From assembly GCF_900141835.1 (NCBI RefSeq), contig NZ_FQZD01000017.1, positions 1-64,000 of the forward strand: 64,000 nt of DNA, in the 5' to 3' direction. The notes under the pieces were generated by a model. It worked only from the letters and a program-made list of their open reading frames with translations. It was not told the origin of the DNA and searched no databases. The stretch is from Propionispora hippei DSM 15287 (GTDB lineage Bacteria > Bacillota > Negativicutes > Propionisporales > Propionisporaceae). Made by a program: the position numbers and the translations under genes. The stretch's first letter is position 1. Each line of letters starts with the position of its first letter. This document shows positions 1 through 7,708 of this stretch, piece after piece.

Positions 1-214
1 GTTGATGATATTTGATAAACATGCGAATTTAAAATATAAGTATGGAAACAGGCATTTTTGGTGCAAAGGATATTTTGTGGATACGGTGGGACGAAACAAA
101 GAGGCAATAGCAAAATATATCCGAGAGCAGTTACAAGAAGATATAATTGTCGACCAGCTAAGTTTGAAGGAATTGACAGACCCGTTTACGGGTGAGCCCG
201 TGAAAAAGTCATAA
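1..214 (+). CDS. tnpA: IS200/IS605 family transposase TnpA, C-terminal part
   Basis: This is a single-strand DNA transposase of the Y1 HUH type, truncated at its 5' end by the window edge. The visible part contains the family signature YKYGNRHFW, then GYFVDTVG, then AKYIREQ, whose tyrosine matches the catalytic Tyr position in this family. The HUH histidines must lie upstream of the window. The stop codon at 212-214 is followed directly by a hairpin. Family assignment is secure from these motifs; whether the element is active cannot be judged. Confidence 0.8.
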   Translation, partial: LMIFDKHANLKYKYGNRHFWCKGYFVDTVGRNKEAIAKYIREQLQEDIIVDQLSLKELTDPFTGEPVKKS

Positions 215-218
215 AAAG

Positions 219-234
219 AGCCCCTTTAGGGGCT
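219..234 (+). terminator. Hairpin after tnpA
   Basis: A perfect 7-bp stem AGCCCCT/AGGGGCT sits a few bases after the transposase stop. It lacks a strong T-run, so it may be an mRNA 3' end or a structural part of the element. Confidence 0.4.
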
Positions 235-417
235 GACTGAAAAGGTTATGCGGTTGGCGGACTTTTTCAGTGAGTCTTGAGACTCAGCTAGTACCTTGCC
301 CTTATAGGGCGTAATCAAGCCACCCGTTTTACGGGTGGTCCTGACTGTGTGAAGGATGGACCAGAAAAGAAAAGCTTTTATGTAATAGGGGATGCTTGCA
401 AATGGGAAGAGGCAGAA

Positions 418-1041
418 TTAGAGCGTTGCCAGACTCAGCAGACCAAACAGACCGATGACCAGGCCGGATAGACGGTTGAGCCAGTGGAGTTTGGTCTGCT
501 GAAAACGGGGACGGAGTATGCTGACAGTTCCGCATAGCAATAACCACCACAGTAAAGAGCCGAGAAAAACACCTCCAACCATAAACGCCGGCTGGATATA
601 TGTTTCACGCCAGGTGCTGCCGGTTTGCACACCAAGGCCGGCGAAGATGGCAGCGAAAGACATAAGGGTCATAGGATTGGTTAATGTCAGAAAGAAGGCC
701 GAAGAATAAGAGCCGCTCAGAGTATTTTTAGTGGAAGAAGTAGTGGCTGGGTCGGCGGGCAGGGTTCGAAAGATGGTATAGCCCAGATAAAGCAAAAACA
801 ATCCGCCCAAAAGATGCAGGAAAAATTGCTGGCTGATTAAAAAGGCGGAAACAGCAGTTATGCCAAAAGCCGCTATAAAACCATAGGCTGCATCGGCGGT
901 TGCCGTGCCAAGGCCGGATAAAAAGCCGTATAGCCAGCCATTGGTTAATGTGCGCTGAATACAGAGCAGACCAATCGGACCTACAGGTGCGGCTATGGAA
1001 AACCCCAACAACATTCCTTTAAGAAAAAGTGATGATTCCAT
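418..1041 (-). CDS. LysE/RhtB family amino-acid exporter
   Basis: A 207-residue inner-membrane protein with about six hydrophobic segments. The N-terminal GFSIAAPVGPIGLLCI matches the LysE/RhtB signature (P-x-GP near the first helix), and NPMTLMSF is the second conserved motif of the family. Such proteins export amino acids or related metabolites by proton antiport. ATG at 1041 is chosen because GAGGAG lies 8 bases upstream; a GTG at 1050 is less well placed. The gene starts just after the Lrp regulator stop, so the two are co-transcribed, a classic arrangement in which Lrp controls an amino-acid exporter. The exported substrate is unknown. Confidence 0.85.
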   Translation of the reverse strand: MESSLFLKGMLLGFSIAAPVGPIGLLCIQRTLTNGWLYGFLSGLGTATADAAYGFIAAFGITAVSAFLISQQFFLHLLGGLFLLYLGYTIFRTLPADPATTSSTKNTLSGSYSSAFFLTLTNPMTLMSFAAIFAGLGVQTGSTWRETYIQPAFMVGGVFLGSLLWWLLLCGTVSILRPRFQQTKLHWLNRLSGLVIGLFGLLSLATL

Positions 1042-1043
1042 CT

Positions 1044-1505
1044 TCAACACTCCTCTGGCTGCTTGATGGGAAGGATGGGGGTTTCCTTGAGGGTTGAAAG
1101 AATAATCGTTGTCCTGGTTTTAATGCCTGGCAGAGCTTTGATATCTTGGCTGATTAATTTTTCCAGTTCACGGGTTCCGGCGCAGCGTACTTTGAGCAGG
1201 TAATCTTCCGCACCGGCTATATGGTGGCATTCCATGATTTCCGGCGACTGCTTTACCAACTCTAGGAATGTAGGTCTATCTGCCGGATTGTCCAGCGTGA
1301 TTAATATGATCGCAGCCAGGCCGCAGCCGGCGTATTCGGGATTGACTAATGCCGCATAGCCGCTAATTACCCCCTGTTCTTCCAGCTTGTGCACTCTGTC
1401 GGCTGCGGCAGGGGCGGATAAGCCCAGCAAGGTGCCAAGTTCCGCCCAGGTTGTACGGGCGTGATGCATTAGATGGGTGATTATTTTATAATCGAAAGAA
1501 TTCAT
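1044..1505 (-). CDS. Lrp/AsnC family transcriptional regulator
   Basis: A 153-residue regulator. Residues about 1-60 form the AsnC winged helix (ITHLMHHARTTWAELGTLLGLS followed by the VHKLEEQGVI wing), and residues about 65-145 form the RAM ligand-binding ferredoxin-like domain, with GAEDYLLKV matching the conserved G-x-x-D-Y motif. Lrp-family proteins are octamer-forming regulators that bind amino acids. It lies upstream of and is coupled to the LysE-type exporter, which is its most likely target. An AAAGGA site lies about 12 bases upstream of the ATG. Confidence 0.85.
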   Translation of the reverse strand: MNSFDYKIITHLMHHARTTWAELGTLLGLSAPAAADRVHKLEEQGVISGYAALVNPEYAGCGLAAIILITLDNPADRPTFLELVKQSPEIMECHHIAGAEDYLLKVRCAGTRELEKLISQDIKALPGIKTRTTIILSTLKETPILPIKQPEEC

Positions 1506-1614
1506 CTAATAAAACTATCCTTTCGTAACTTTTTATCTAATAATACATTTGAATAATTTGGATGTCAACGAAAAATATAACAGATAAACCGGGAGCGCGA
1601 TTAGCTTGCCGGAA

Positions 1615-1670
1615 TAAGAAACTGCCAGCCATATCAATTATAGATATGGCTGGCAGTTTCTTATTTGAAA
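1615..1670. terminator. Bidirectional terminator
   Basis: A perfect stem of about 20 bp (left arm from 1615, right arm to 1663) with a 7-base loop, ending in TTATTT on the plus strand and in A-rich sequence on the other side. It sits between the Lrp-LysE unit and the GntR gene, both on the minus strand, and most likely ends the GntR transcript. Confidence 0.75.
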
Positions 1671-1701
1671 ATTAGTGATCTTGTTTTAGCTTGCCCTATT
1701 C

Positions 1702-2445
1702 TTATTTTTCCAGTTCCACGACAAACTTATTGCGGTCACCGCGATATTTAAGCTTTGAAAATTCTATGACCATGCCATTGGGGAGGAAGGCTTTGGTTTC
1801 AAAATAAAGAAGCGGATCGCCTTCCTTGATTTCCAGAAGCTGTGCATCGGTTTCCAGGGCACGCTGGGCTTCAAAAATGCGTTGGATCCTCTTGATAAAC
1901 AAACTGTTTTTTTCAAAGGTGGTGTAAATAGAAACTTCTTTTAAATTTACTTCCAGCAGTTCCGGGCATAGGTGATAGGGGATAAAGGTATTAACGAGGA
2001 CAATAGGCTCATCATTGGCATAGCGGAGACGCAGCAGCTCGATAACCTTGTCGCCCGGCTCGACTTCCAACGCCTGAACGAGTTCCTCGTCCGCTTCGGT
2101 GACCTTAAGGTTCAGGACCGTGGTTTTAGGCTTAATACCCTTGCGGAGCATGCCTTCATTGAAGTTTTCGATGATATGGACGAACTCCTGATTAATTTTA
2201 GGTTTCGTTACAAAGGTGCCTTTGCCTTTTAAGCGGGATAGGTAGCCTTCGTTGACCAGTTCATTGATGGCCTGGCGTACTGTCGGACGGCTGATACTAA
2301 ACATTGCGGACAGTTCAATCTCGGTGGGGAGGCAGTCGTTCTCACGGAAATTGCCTGATTGGATTTCTTCCAAAAGCAATTGCTTCAATTGGTAATAAAG
2401 CGGTACAGGTACTTTTTTGTTTAATTCTTTATTTTCAAGAGCCAA
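1702..2445 (-). CDS. GntR family regulator with UTRA effector domain
   Basis: A 247-residue repressor. The N-terminal winged helix (PLYYQLKQLLLEEI ... LPTEIELSAMFSISRPTVRQAI) is the GntR/HutC signature; the C-terminal part from about residue 90 is the UTRA ligand-binding fold that senses small molecules, often sugar phosphates. A TTG at 2445 is preferred as start because TAGGAGG lies 6 bases upstream; an ATG at 2463 has no such site. It is divergent from the sugar-phosphate operon that begins at 2682. That operon has a perfect palindrome at its transcription start (2588-2601), so the operon and the regulator gene itself are the likely targets. Confidence 0.85.
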   Translation of the reverse strand: MALENKELNKKVPVPLYYQLKQLLLEEIQSGNFRENDCLPTEIELSAMFSISRPTVRQAINELVNEGYLSRLKGKGTFVTKPKINQEFVHIIENFNEGMLRKGIKPKTTVLNLKVTEADEELVQALEVEPGDKVIELLRLRYANDEPIVLVNTFIPYHLCPELLEVNLKEVSIYTTFEKNSLFIKRIQRIFEAQRALETDAQLLEIKEGDPLLYFETKAFLPNGMVIEFSKLKYRGDRNKFVVELEK

Positions 2446-2553
2446 GGTTAGCCTCCTACGCATCTAAAAATAGTAATACTGTGAAAAACAATTATAGTAT
2501 AGCATACTCCCTGTAAGCATATGTTGTTTTTATTATATACGGCTTATGGCCAA

Positions 2554-2582
2554 TTGACAAACATATCACAGACTGCTACAAT
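2554..2582 (+). promoter_or_regulatory. Sigma-A promoter of the sugar-phosphate operon
   Basis: TTGACA at 2554-2559 and TACAAT at 2577-2582 are separated by 17 bp, near-perfect matches to the housekeeping consensus. The expected start point is at about 2589, inside the palindrome described next. Confidence 0.8.
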
Positions 2583-2587
2583 TTAAT

Positions 2588-2601
2588 CATGTAAGTACAT
2601 G
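2588..2601. promoter_or_regulatory. Candidate GntR operator
   Basis: CATGTAAGTACATG is a perfect palindrome (arms CATGTA and TACATG, 2-bp centre), followed by a further imperfect half (TAAGTATG). It overlaps the predicted start point, as expected of a repressor site. Assignment to the divergent GntR regulator is inference from position. Confidence 0.55.
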
Positions 2602-2681
2602 TAAGTATGTAATGTCATATTATGATTGCTAGATACAAGTTCTCCGGGAAAAAATAGATTGACGTATAAGGAGGTTTTCCG

Positions 2682-3350
2682 ATGAGTATTGTTTTATCGC
2701 CTTCACTATTGGCTGCGGATATGGGGCATTTGGCACAGGAACTGCAAACGCTGGAGGAGCGCGGCATTAAAGCTCTGCATATTGATGTCATGGATGGAAA
2801 CTTTGTTCCCAATATCGCTTTTGGACCGGATCAGATCAAAATGCTTCGTCCGTTGACTACAATGAAATTTGATGTACATCTGATGATTGTTAAACCCGAG
2901 CGGTACATTCAGACCTTTGCCGATGCCGGGGCGGATGCCATTACGGTCCATCCCGAAGCTTGCACTCATTTGCACAGGACGTTGCAAATAATTAAGGCGA
3001 CCGGCAAGACGGTTGGGGTATCGCTCAATCCGGCTACACCGATTGAAGTGCTCGAATATATGTATGAATTGGTGGACCGGATATTGCTTATGACGGTCAA
3101 TCCCGGTTATGGCGGGCAGAAGAATATTGAGGCCATGAATAAAAAAATCGAACAGTTAGCTGCTGTTAAAGAAGCAAATAACTATAGCTTTGAAATTCAG
3201 GTGGACGGCGGGATTAATAAGGAAAATATCAAGGCTGTCATAACCGCCGGAGCGCGAAACATTGTGATCGGTTCTGCCTTGCTGCAGCGGGGGAAAACTG
3301 AGGAAAATATCGCCGACTATCAAAATATTATTCGCTCTATACAGCTATAA
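2682..3350 (+). CDS. Ribulose-phosphate 3-epimerase family protein (Rpe-like)
   Basis: A 222-residue TIM-barrel epimerase with all family hallmarks: SPSLL near the N-terminus, HIDVMDG at about 33-39, DVHLM at about 64, NPGYGGQ, and the QVDGGI aspartate near 173. These carry the two acid/base aspartates and the metal-binding histidines, so it should be active. Rpe interconverts ribulose-5-phosphate and xylulose-5-phosphate. A second, more AlsE-like epimerase lies in the same operon, so this copy may be a pathway-specific paralogue rather than the housekeeping enzyme. AAGGAGG lies 7 bases before the ATG. Confidence 0.85.
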   Translation: MSIVLSPSLLAADMGHLAQELQTLEERGIKALHIDVMDGNFVPNIAFGPDQIKMLRPLTTMKFDVHLMIVKPERYIQTFADAGADAITVHPEACTHLHRTLQIIKATGKTVGVSLNPATPIEVLEYMYELVDRILLMTVNPGYGGQKNIEAMNKKIEQLAAVKEANNYSFEIQVDGGINKENIKAVITAGARNIVIGSALLQRGKTEENIADYQNIIRSIQL

Positions 3351-3383
3351 ACGGCAAAACAGGACAAGAGAGGAGGCTGTACT

Positions 3384-3842
3384 ATGAAAATTGCTATTGG
3401 ATCTGATCACGCAGGATATGAGATGAAAGAAGGGTTGAAAAAGTTTTTAGCCAACCGGTCGATTGAGATTGTCGATTGCGGGCCTGATACGGATGAAAGA
3501 CCGGCGGAGTATGTGCCGATTGCCAAAGCGGTGGCAGAAAGGGCGGCAGGGGCGGAAGTTGACGGCGGTATTCTGATTTGCGGTACCGGCATGGGCATGT
3601 CGATTGCCGCCAATAAAGTGCCGGGAGTGCGAGCCGGTCTTTGCAATGAACTATTTACCGCCAAATATGCGAAAAGCGATGTTAATATTAATGTGCTATG
3701 TATGGGCAGCCGGGTTATCAGCCAGCGGCTGGCCGAGGAAATTACGACGCTTTGGCTCGATACACCTTTTACCGGCGGCCGCTTTATTCCCCGGCTGCAG
3801 CAGTTAAGTGAGCTGGAAGCGGAAATGAGGGATGGCCGATGA
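3384..3842 (+). CDS. RpiB/LacAB-type sugar-phosphate isomerase, variant active site
   Basis: A 152-residue protein of the ribose-5-phosphate isomerase B fold. GSDHAGYEMKE and the ICGTGMGMSIAANK loop with the catalytic Cys are intact. The stretch that in typical RpiB reads like SREHNDANVL, whose His assists ring opening, reads AKYAKSDVNINVL here (residues about 91-103), so that histidine is absent. RpiB relatives include ribose-, allose-, galactose- and tetrose-phosphate isomerases; loss of the ring-opening residue suggests a substrate other than a furanose phosphate, which is inference. The gene overlaps the next by 4 bases (ATGA). Confidence 0.8.
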   Translation: MKIAIGSDHAGYEMKEGLKKFLANRSIEIVDCGPDTDERPAEYVPIAKAVAERAAGAEVDGGILICGTGMGMSIAANKVPGVRAGLCNELFTAKYAKSDVNINVLCMGSRVISQRLAEEITTLWLDTPFTGGRFIPRLQQLSELEAEMRDGR

Positions 3843-4507
3843 TTCAGATCGCCGCTTCCATTATGTGTGCCAATCAGTTAAAACTGGCCAATGAATTGGA
3901 CCGCCTGGCGAAAGCGAAGGTAGACATGCTGCATTGTGATGTCATGGACGGTTCCTATGTGGACAATCTGGCGATGGGACCTTATGTGCTGGAGGAAATC
4001 CGAGCCTACACGGAGATTCCGCTGGATATCCATCTGGCGGTATTTGAACCGGAGCGCTATATTCCCCTGTTTGCCGGCTGCAAACCGGAATATATCTCGG
4101 TCCATGCCGAGGCAACCCACCATTTGCACAGGGCTTTGTATATGATTAAAGAAATGGGAGTCAAACCGGTTGTGGCTTTAAATCCTTCCACGCCGTTGTC
4201 GGCCATTACCCATGTGCTGCAGGAAGTGGATATGGTGCTGGTTATGACGGTTGATCCGGGCTTTGCCGGTCAAAAATTTGTAACCAGTACATTAAGGAAG
4301 ATTAAAGCACTTACCACACTTTGCGAAGAACGGGGCCTTAGTCCGTTGATTCAGATTGATGGCAATATCAATAGTATGACCATTCCGGCGGCGGTAAAGG
4401 CCGGCGCCAATGTCCTGGTTGGCGGAACCTCGTCCATTTTCCGGGGCGAAGATGCCGATTACGCGCTGTTGGTTCAGCAAATGCGTGATTCGGCTCAGGC
4501 AGGCTGA
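3839..4507 (+). CDS. Ribulose-/allulose-phosphate 3-epimerase family protein (AlsE-like)
   Basis: A 222-residue barrel enzyme of the Rpe superfamily. It keeps HCDVMDG (about 32-38), DIHLAV and VDPGFAGQ, but QIDGNI replaces the usual QVDGGI, and GGTSSIF near the C-terminus resembles the phosphate loop of D-allulose-6-phosphate 3-epimerase (AlsE). It is therefore closer to AlsE than to housekeeping Rpe. AlsE converts allulose-6-phosphate to fructose-6-phosphate, which would fit the fructose-6-phosphate aldolase gene immediately downstream. It is translationally coupled to the RpiB-like gene. The substrate assignment is inference. Confidence 0.75.
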   Translation: MIQIAASIMCANQLKLANELDRLAKAKVDMLHCDVMDGSYVDNLAMGPYVLEEIRAYTEIPLDIHLAVFEPERYIPLFAGCKPEYISVHAEATHHLHRALYMIKEMGVKPVVALNPSTPLSAITHVLQEVDMVLVMTVDPGFAGQKFVTSTLRKIKALTTLCEERGLSPLIQIDGNINSMTIPAAVKAGANVLVGGTSSIFRGEDADYALLVQQMRDSAQAG

Positions 4508-4566
4508 TATAGCCGGATGGTTCTGACCGAAACGTTGCTGTTAAAAAAAATTAGGAGGAAATGAAC

Positions 4567-5244
4567 ATGAAGATTTTACTGGACACGGCTAATGCCGCTT
4601 ATATTAAGAAAATTAATGATTTATTCCCGATTGACGGAGTAACGACCAACCCCAGCATTTTGGCCAAGAACGGTAAGCCGTTTATGGAGGTATTGCAGGA
4701 AATTCGCTCGATTATCGGGCCGGATCGGACGCTGCATGCCCAGGTGCTCAGTCAGACAGCAGAGGAAATCCTGACAGAGGCAAATTATCTTATTAGCAAG
4801 CTGGGAGCGAATACCTTCATTAAAATTCCTGTTATTCCGGAAGGGTATAAAGCCATGCGCTTGTTGCACGAAAAGGGCGTCAAGGTTACGGCTACAGCCG
4901 TCTTTACTGCCCAGCAGGCACTGATGGCGGCCAGAGCCGGGGCTAACTATGTCGCTCCCTATGTAAACCGGATTGATAACATTTCCGGCGACGGAGTGCA
5001 GGTGGTCGCTGATATTGCACATATATTTGAGTCTTTTGGCTTTGCTACCGAGGTACTGGCGGCCAGCTTTAAAAATGTTGATCAGGTACAGAAATGCTGC
5101 CTGGTTAAGGCCCATGCGGTAACGGTCAGCGAAGACGTATTTGACAGTCTGACCAAGCATCCCTTAACTGACTGGAGTGTTAATAAATTTGTGGAAGACT
5201 GGGAAGCAGTTTATGGAAAAGGAACCAAGGTGAGCAACGCCTAA
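4567..5244 (+). CDS. fsa: Fructose-6-phosphate aldolase (transaldolase-like)
   Basis: A 225-residue class I aldolase of the small transaldolase family. The Schiff-base lysine is K86 in FIKIPVI, GVTTNPSI is at 24-31, and Gln59 (HAQV) and the tyrosine in APYVNRID are the residues that distinguish true fructose-6-phosphate aldolases from transaldolases. The reaction splits fructose-6-phosphate into dihydroxyacetone and glyceraldehyde-3-phosphate, or runs in reverse with other aldehydes. ATG at 4567 is chosen because AGGAGG lies 8 bases upstream; the ATG at 4561 is too close. It is the last gene of the operon. Confidence 0.85.
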   Translation: MKILLDTANAAYIKKINDLFPIDGVTTNPSILAKNGKPFMEVLQEIRSIIGPDRTLHAQVLSQTAEEILTEANYLISKLGANTFIKIPVIPEGYKAMRLLHEKGVKVTATAVFTAQQALMAARAGANYVAPYVNRIDNISGDGVQVVADIAHIFESFGFATEVLAASFKNVDQVQKCCLVKAHAVTVSEDVFDSLTKHPLTDWSVNKFVEDWEAVYGKGTKVSNA

Positions 5245-5273
5245 CAGCGCGCCAATCAGGCTAATTTGGAAGT

Positions 5274-5315
5274 AAAATGGAGTCATCTTCTCGAGGATGG
5301 CTCATTTTATTTTGT
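5274..5315 (+). terminator. Terminator of the sugar-phosphate operon
   Basis: An imperfect stem AAAATGGAGTCATC / GAGGATGGCTCATTTT with a short loop and a following T-rich stretch, 30 bases after the fsa stop. Confidence 0.75.
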
Positions 5316-5362
5316 TTAAAAAATCATCGATGACTATCCGTAAAACCGTTAATAATGTTATT

Positions 5363-5425
5363 AAATAAGTTTGTTAAAGAAGGAATTGATGAAAATGAAT
5401 AGAAATATATTGTACGAACTTATTT
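5363..5425. promoter_or_regulatory. Inverted repeat upstream of the ROK gene
   Basis: AAATAAGTTTG (5363-5373) and CGAACTTATTT (5415-5425) are inverted copies (10 of 11 matching) about 41 bp apart. ROK repressors such as NagC and XylR bind AT-rich inverted sites and can loop DNA, so autoregulation is plausible but unproven. An A/T-only hairpin follows at about 5428-5461. Nothing else gene-like is seen between 5316 and 5568. Confidence 0.35.
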
Positions 5426-5568
5426 AAAATAATAAAAAAGTTGTTTTTTTATTATTTTCTTAAGTGTACAAAATGAAAGATGTCAGTGAAAGCCGGTTTT
5501 TTTAGTACTTTGTCAGCCTTAAATAGGATTATAGTGAGGTCATTTTCGCAGCACAAGTTGGAAAAGAA

Positions 5569-5642
5569 GGCATGCTGGGGGTATGCTGACTGCTGATAAT
5601 GAAGAGATGCAGAAAATAGACCGCCAGGATTTACTGAATTGA
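5569..5642 (+). repeat. Palindromic repeat element, copy A
   Basis: A GCAT...ATGC hairpin, a diverged GACGACAACG box, then TAGACCGCCAGGATTTA. The same order of parts recurs at 44384 and 47889. It ends 58 bases before the ROK start, on the same strand. Confidence 0.55.
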
Positions 5643-5700
5643 GGTTGTTAAGGTATTAGCAGCAAGGGATACTAATAACCAGTAAGGGAGGGGTATACAG

Positions 5701-6879
5701 GTGATCTCGTTGCCATGTAAAGCTACCAATAGTATCAATGACTTAACCGTACTAAATACCATTAGACGACGGGGGCCTATTTCACGGATTGATATCGCCA
5801 GGCTGACAAATTTAACGCCTCCTACGGTTATTAATATTGCCAACAAACTGCTGGATGCCGGACTTATTCTCGAATATATGATTGGTGAATCCAGCGGCGG
5901 CAGACGGCCGTTACTGCTAAAGACCAATCCCGGTTTTGCGGAAGTTATTGTGGTGTTGATCCGCTCGAAGAATATCGAGGTATACCGTACGGATGCCGAC
6001 GGAGAAGTGATAAAAAAGCGAACCCATAGTATTGAGAAGCTAACGGCCGATGACATTATCAACTGGATGACGGCATCGCTTAAAGCCTGTATTGAGGAAG
6101 CGGAGGCGCCGGTGGCGGCAATTAGTATTGTGGTGCGCGGACCGGTAAATTCCGTTGCCGGTATATCCGTGTATGCTCCCTCAATCGGTTGGCGCAATGT
6201 GCCGCTTAAATCCATTGTGGAAGAAAAATTCCGGATACCTGTATTTGTCGAAAATGACGTGAAAGCGATGACCCGGGGCGAATACTATTACCATTTTATT
6301 AAGGAAACCGACAATGTGGTACTGGTAAAGGTCGGGCATGGCATTGGTGCCGGCATTATTATTGCCGGTGAATTATACCGGGGGTTAACAAACGGGGCCG
6401 GAGAAATCGGTCATACGATCATTGATGTTACCGGTCCGGTGTGCAGTTGCGGTAACTATGGCTGTCTGGAAGCGCTGGCTTCGGAAGCGGCACTCATTTC
6501 CTCTGTTGTGCGGGCTATTAAGGAAGGCCAAAAATCAATGATCAGTGAAATGGTCCAGGGCGAGTTGGAAAACGTTACGGCTGACGATATTTATCGAGCG
6601 GCGGCAGAGCAGGACGATCTTGCGATCTTCATGCTGCGGCAGGTGGCCCGTTATTTGGGAATTGGCATCGCCAATATATTCAACACCTTTAATCCGGAAA
6701 TCGTTGTTATTGGCGGCGGTTTAGCTCAGGCACAGGAATTTATTGAGGAAACTATCCGTAGTACGGTAGAGGAACGGGCCATGGGTAATTCCTACCGGGC
6801 TGCTGAAATTTGGTTTACAACCAGCAAGGAAGGAACTGTCAAGGGCGCTGTGGATATGGCATTAACCGAGGTTTTGTAA
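5701..6879 (+). CDS. ROK family transcriptional regulator
   Basis: A 392-residue protein with an N-terminal winged helix (RRRGPISRIDIARLTNLTPP, residues about 20-75) fused to an ASKHA sugar-kinase-like domain. The latter has VENDVKA, VGHGIGAGIIIAGE, GEIGH and the zinc motif CSCGNYGC, followed by GGGLAQA. This architecture is that of NagC/XylR-type repressors that sense sugars or sugar phosphates. The GTG at 5701 has GGGAGGGG about 10 bases upstream. It follows the sugar-phosphate operon but is separated from it by a terminator and 456 bases, so it has its own promoter. A residual kinase activity cannot be excluded. Confidence 0.85.
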   Translation: MISLPCKATNSINDLTVLNTIRRRGPISRIDIARLTNLTPPTVINIANKLLDAGLILEYMIGESSGGRRPLLLKTNPGFAEVIVVLIRSKNIEVYRTDADGEVIKKRTHSIEKLTADDIINWMTASLKACIEEAEAPVAAISIVVRGPVNSVAGISVYAPSIGWRNVPLKSIVEEKFRIPVFVENDVKAMTRGEYYYHFIKETDNVVLVKVGHGIGAGIIIAGELYRGLTNGAGEIGHTIIDVTGPVCSCGNYGCLEALASEAALISSVVRAIKEGQKSMISEMVQGELENVTADDIYRAAAEQDDLAIFMLRQVARYLGIGIANIFNTFNPEIVVIGGGLAQAQEFIEETIRSTVEERAMGNSYRAAEIWFTTSKEGTVKGAVDMALTEVL

Positions 6880-6902
6880 ACCGAAGCATTTTGCTAAGCC
6901 GG

Positions 6903-6938
6903 GCGAATTTGGGGAAATACCTCAAATTCGCTTTTTTT
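6903..6938 (+). terminator. Terminator after the ROK gene
   Basis: GCGAATTTG / CAAATTCGC stem followed by seven T residues. Confidence 0.9.
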
Positions 6939-7036
6939 CGTTGATAAAGAGGAATTTCGCCGGAGGTGGTTAAACTATTAAGCAAGACATACCAGCATGA
7001 TATATTGGAGTGCGGTTAGGGCAAGGAGATGGGAAG

Positions 7037-7549
7037 ATGGAAGCAAAGAAACGGAGAGAACGATTGCTGGAACGGCTGCAGCAATCGGACGAGCCGTTAA
7101 AGGGAACGGTTTTAGCCAAAGAGCTGGGAGTCAGTCGTCAGATTATTGTTGGCGATATGGCTATTTTACGGGCGGCTGGTGCGCATGTGTACGCCACACC
7201 GAATGGTTATGTACTGCCCAGGCCCAAGCCCCAGGGAATGATTGCGACCTTAGCTTGTCGGCATACGACCGGCAAGCTGGGAGAAGAACTGGAAATTATG
7301 GTGGACTATGGAGCAAAAGTACTGAATGTTATTGTAGAACATCCGGTATATGGTGAAATCAGGGCTAACTTGATGCTGGCTTCGCGGCAGGATGTTGTCG
7401 ATTTTGTTGAAAAACTGGAGGCCAGCGGCGCCGAGCCTATTTCCGTTGTGACAGGCGGTGTTCATCTGCATACGATAGAAGTACCCACGGGTGAAATATT
7501 GCAAAAAATACAGGCTAAGCTGCATGACAAAGGGATCCTGCTGGATTGA
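7037..7549 (+). CDS. niaR: Niacin-responsive repressor NiaR (3H domain)
   Basis: A 170-residue regulator with an N-terminal HTH_11 domain (LERLQQSDEPLKGTVLAKELGVSRQIIVGDMAILRAAG) and a C-terminal 3H domain. The three metal/ligand histidine regions are recognisable at CRHTTGKLGEEL, IVEHPVYGEI and GGVHLHTIE. NiaR (YrxA) represses NAD synthesis and niacin uptake genes when nicotinic acid is plentiful. The ATG at 7037 has AAGGAG 8 bases upstream; a GTG at 7010 is in frame but has none. The niacin-type transporter follows at once, which supports the name. Confidence 0.85.
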   Translation: MEAKKRRERLLERLQQSDEPLKGTVLAKELGVSRQIIVGDMAILRAAGAHVYATPNGYVLPRPKPQGMIATLACRHTTGKLGEELEIMVDYGAKVLNVIVEHPVYGEIRANLMLASRQDVVDFVEKLEASGAEPISVVTGGVHLHTIEVPTGEILQKIQAKLHDKGILLD

Positions 7550-7708
7550 AGGGAAAGAGCTGAACTTTGAAGTCGGCTCTTTTTATTTGAAGCTATGCGT
7601 GCCGGCTGGAGCGGATTCTATGAACTTAGTGCTTGCTAACAGTACGATTACTCTTTATAATGAACATGTGACAAGACAGATGTAAAGCTTGGAGTGGTGA
7701 AGGGTATT

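Larger units (their letters stand above)
1..345 (+). mobile_element. IS200/IS605-type element, right part
   Basis: The window opens inside this element. It holds the last 70 codons of a Y1 transposase and the noncoding right end. A hairpin with arms CCACCCGT (320-327) and ACGGGTGG (331-338) resembles the subterminal hairpins that IS200/IS605 elements use as recombination ends. No TnpB gene follows. The exact right boundary is not determinable without another copy. Confidence 0.7.

Noticed and set aside
4621-5160. 179-codon open frame on the minus strand inside fsa
   Set aside because: Lies fully antisense to a well-supported aldolase gene, has no ribosome site and no family features; it is a by-product of codon bias.
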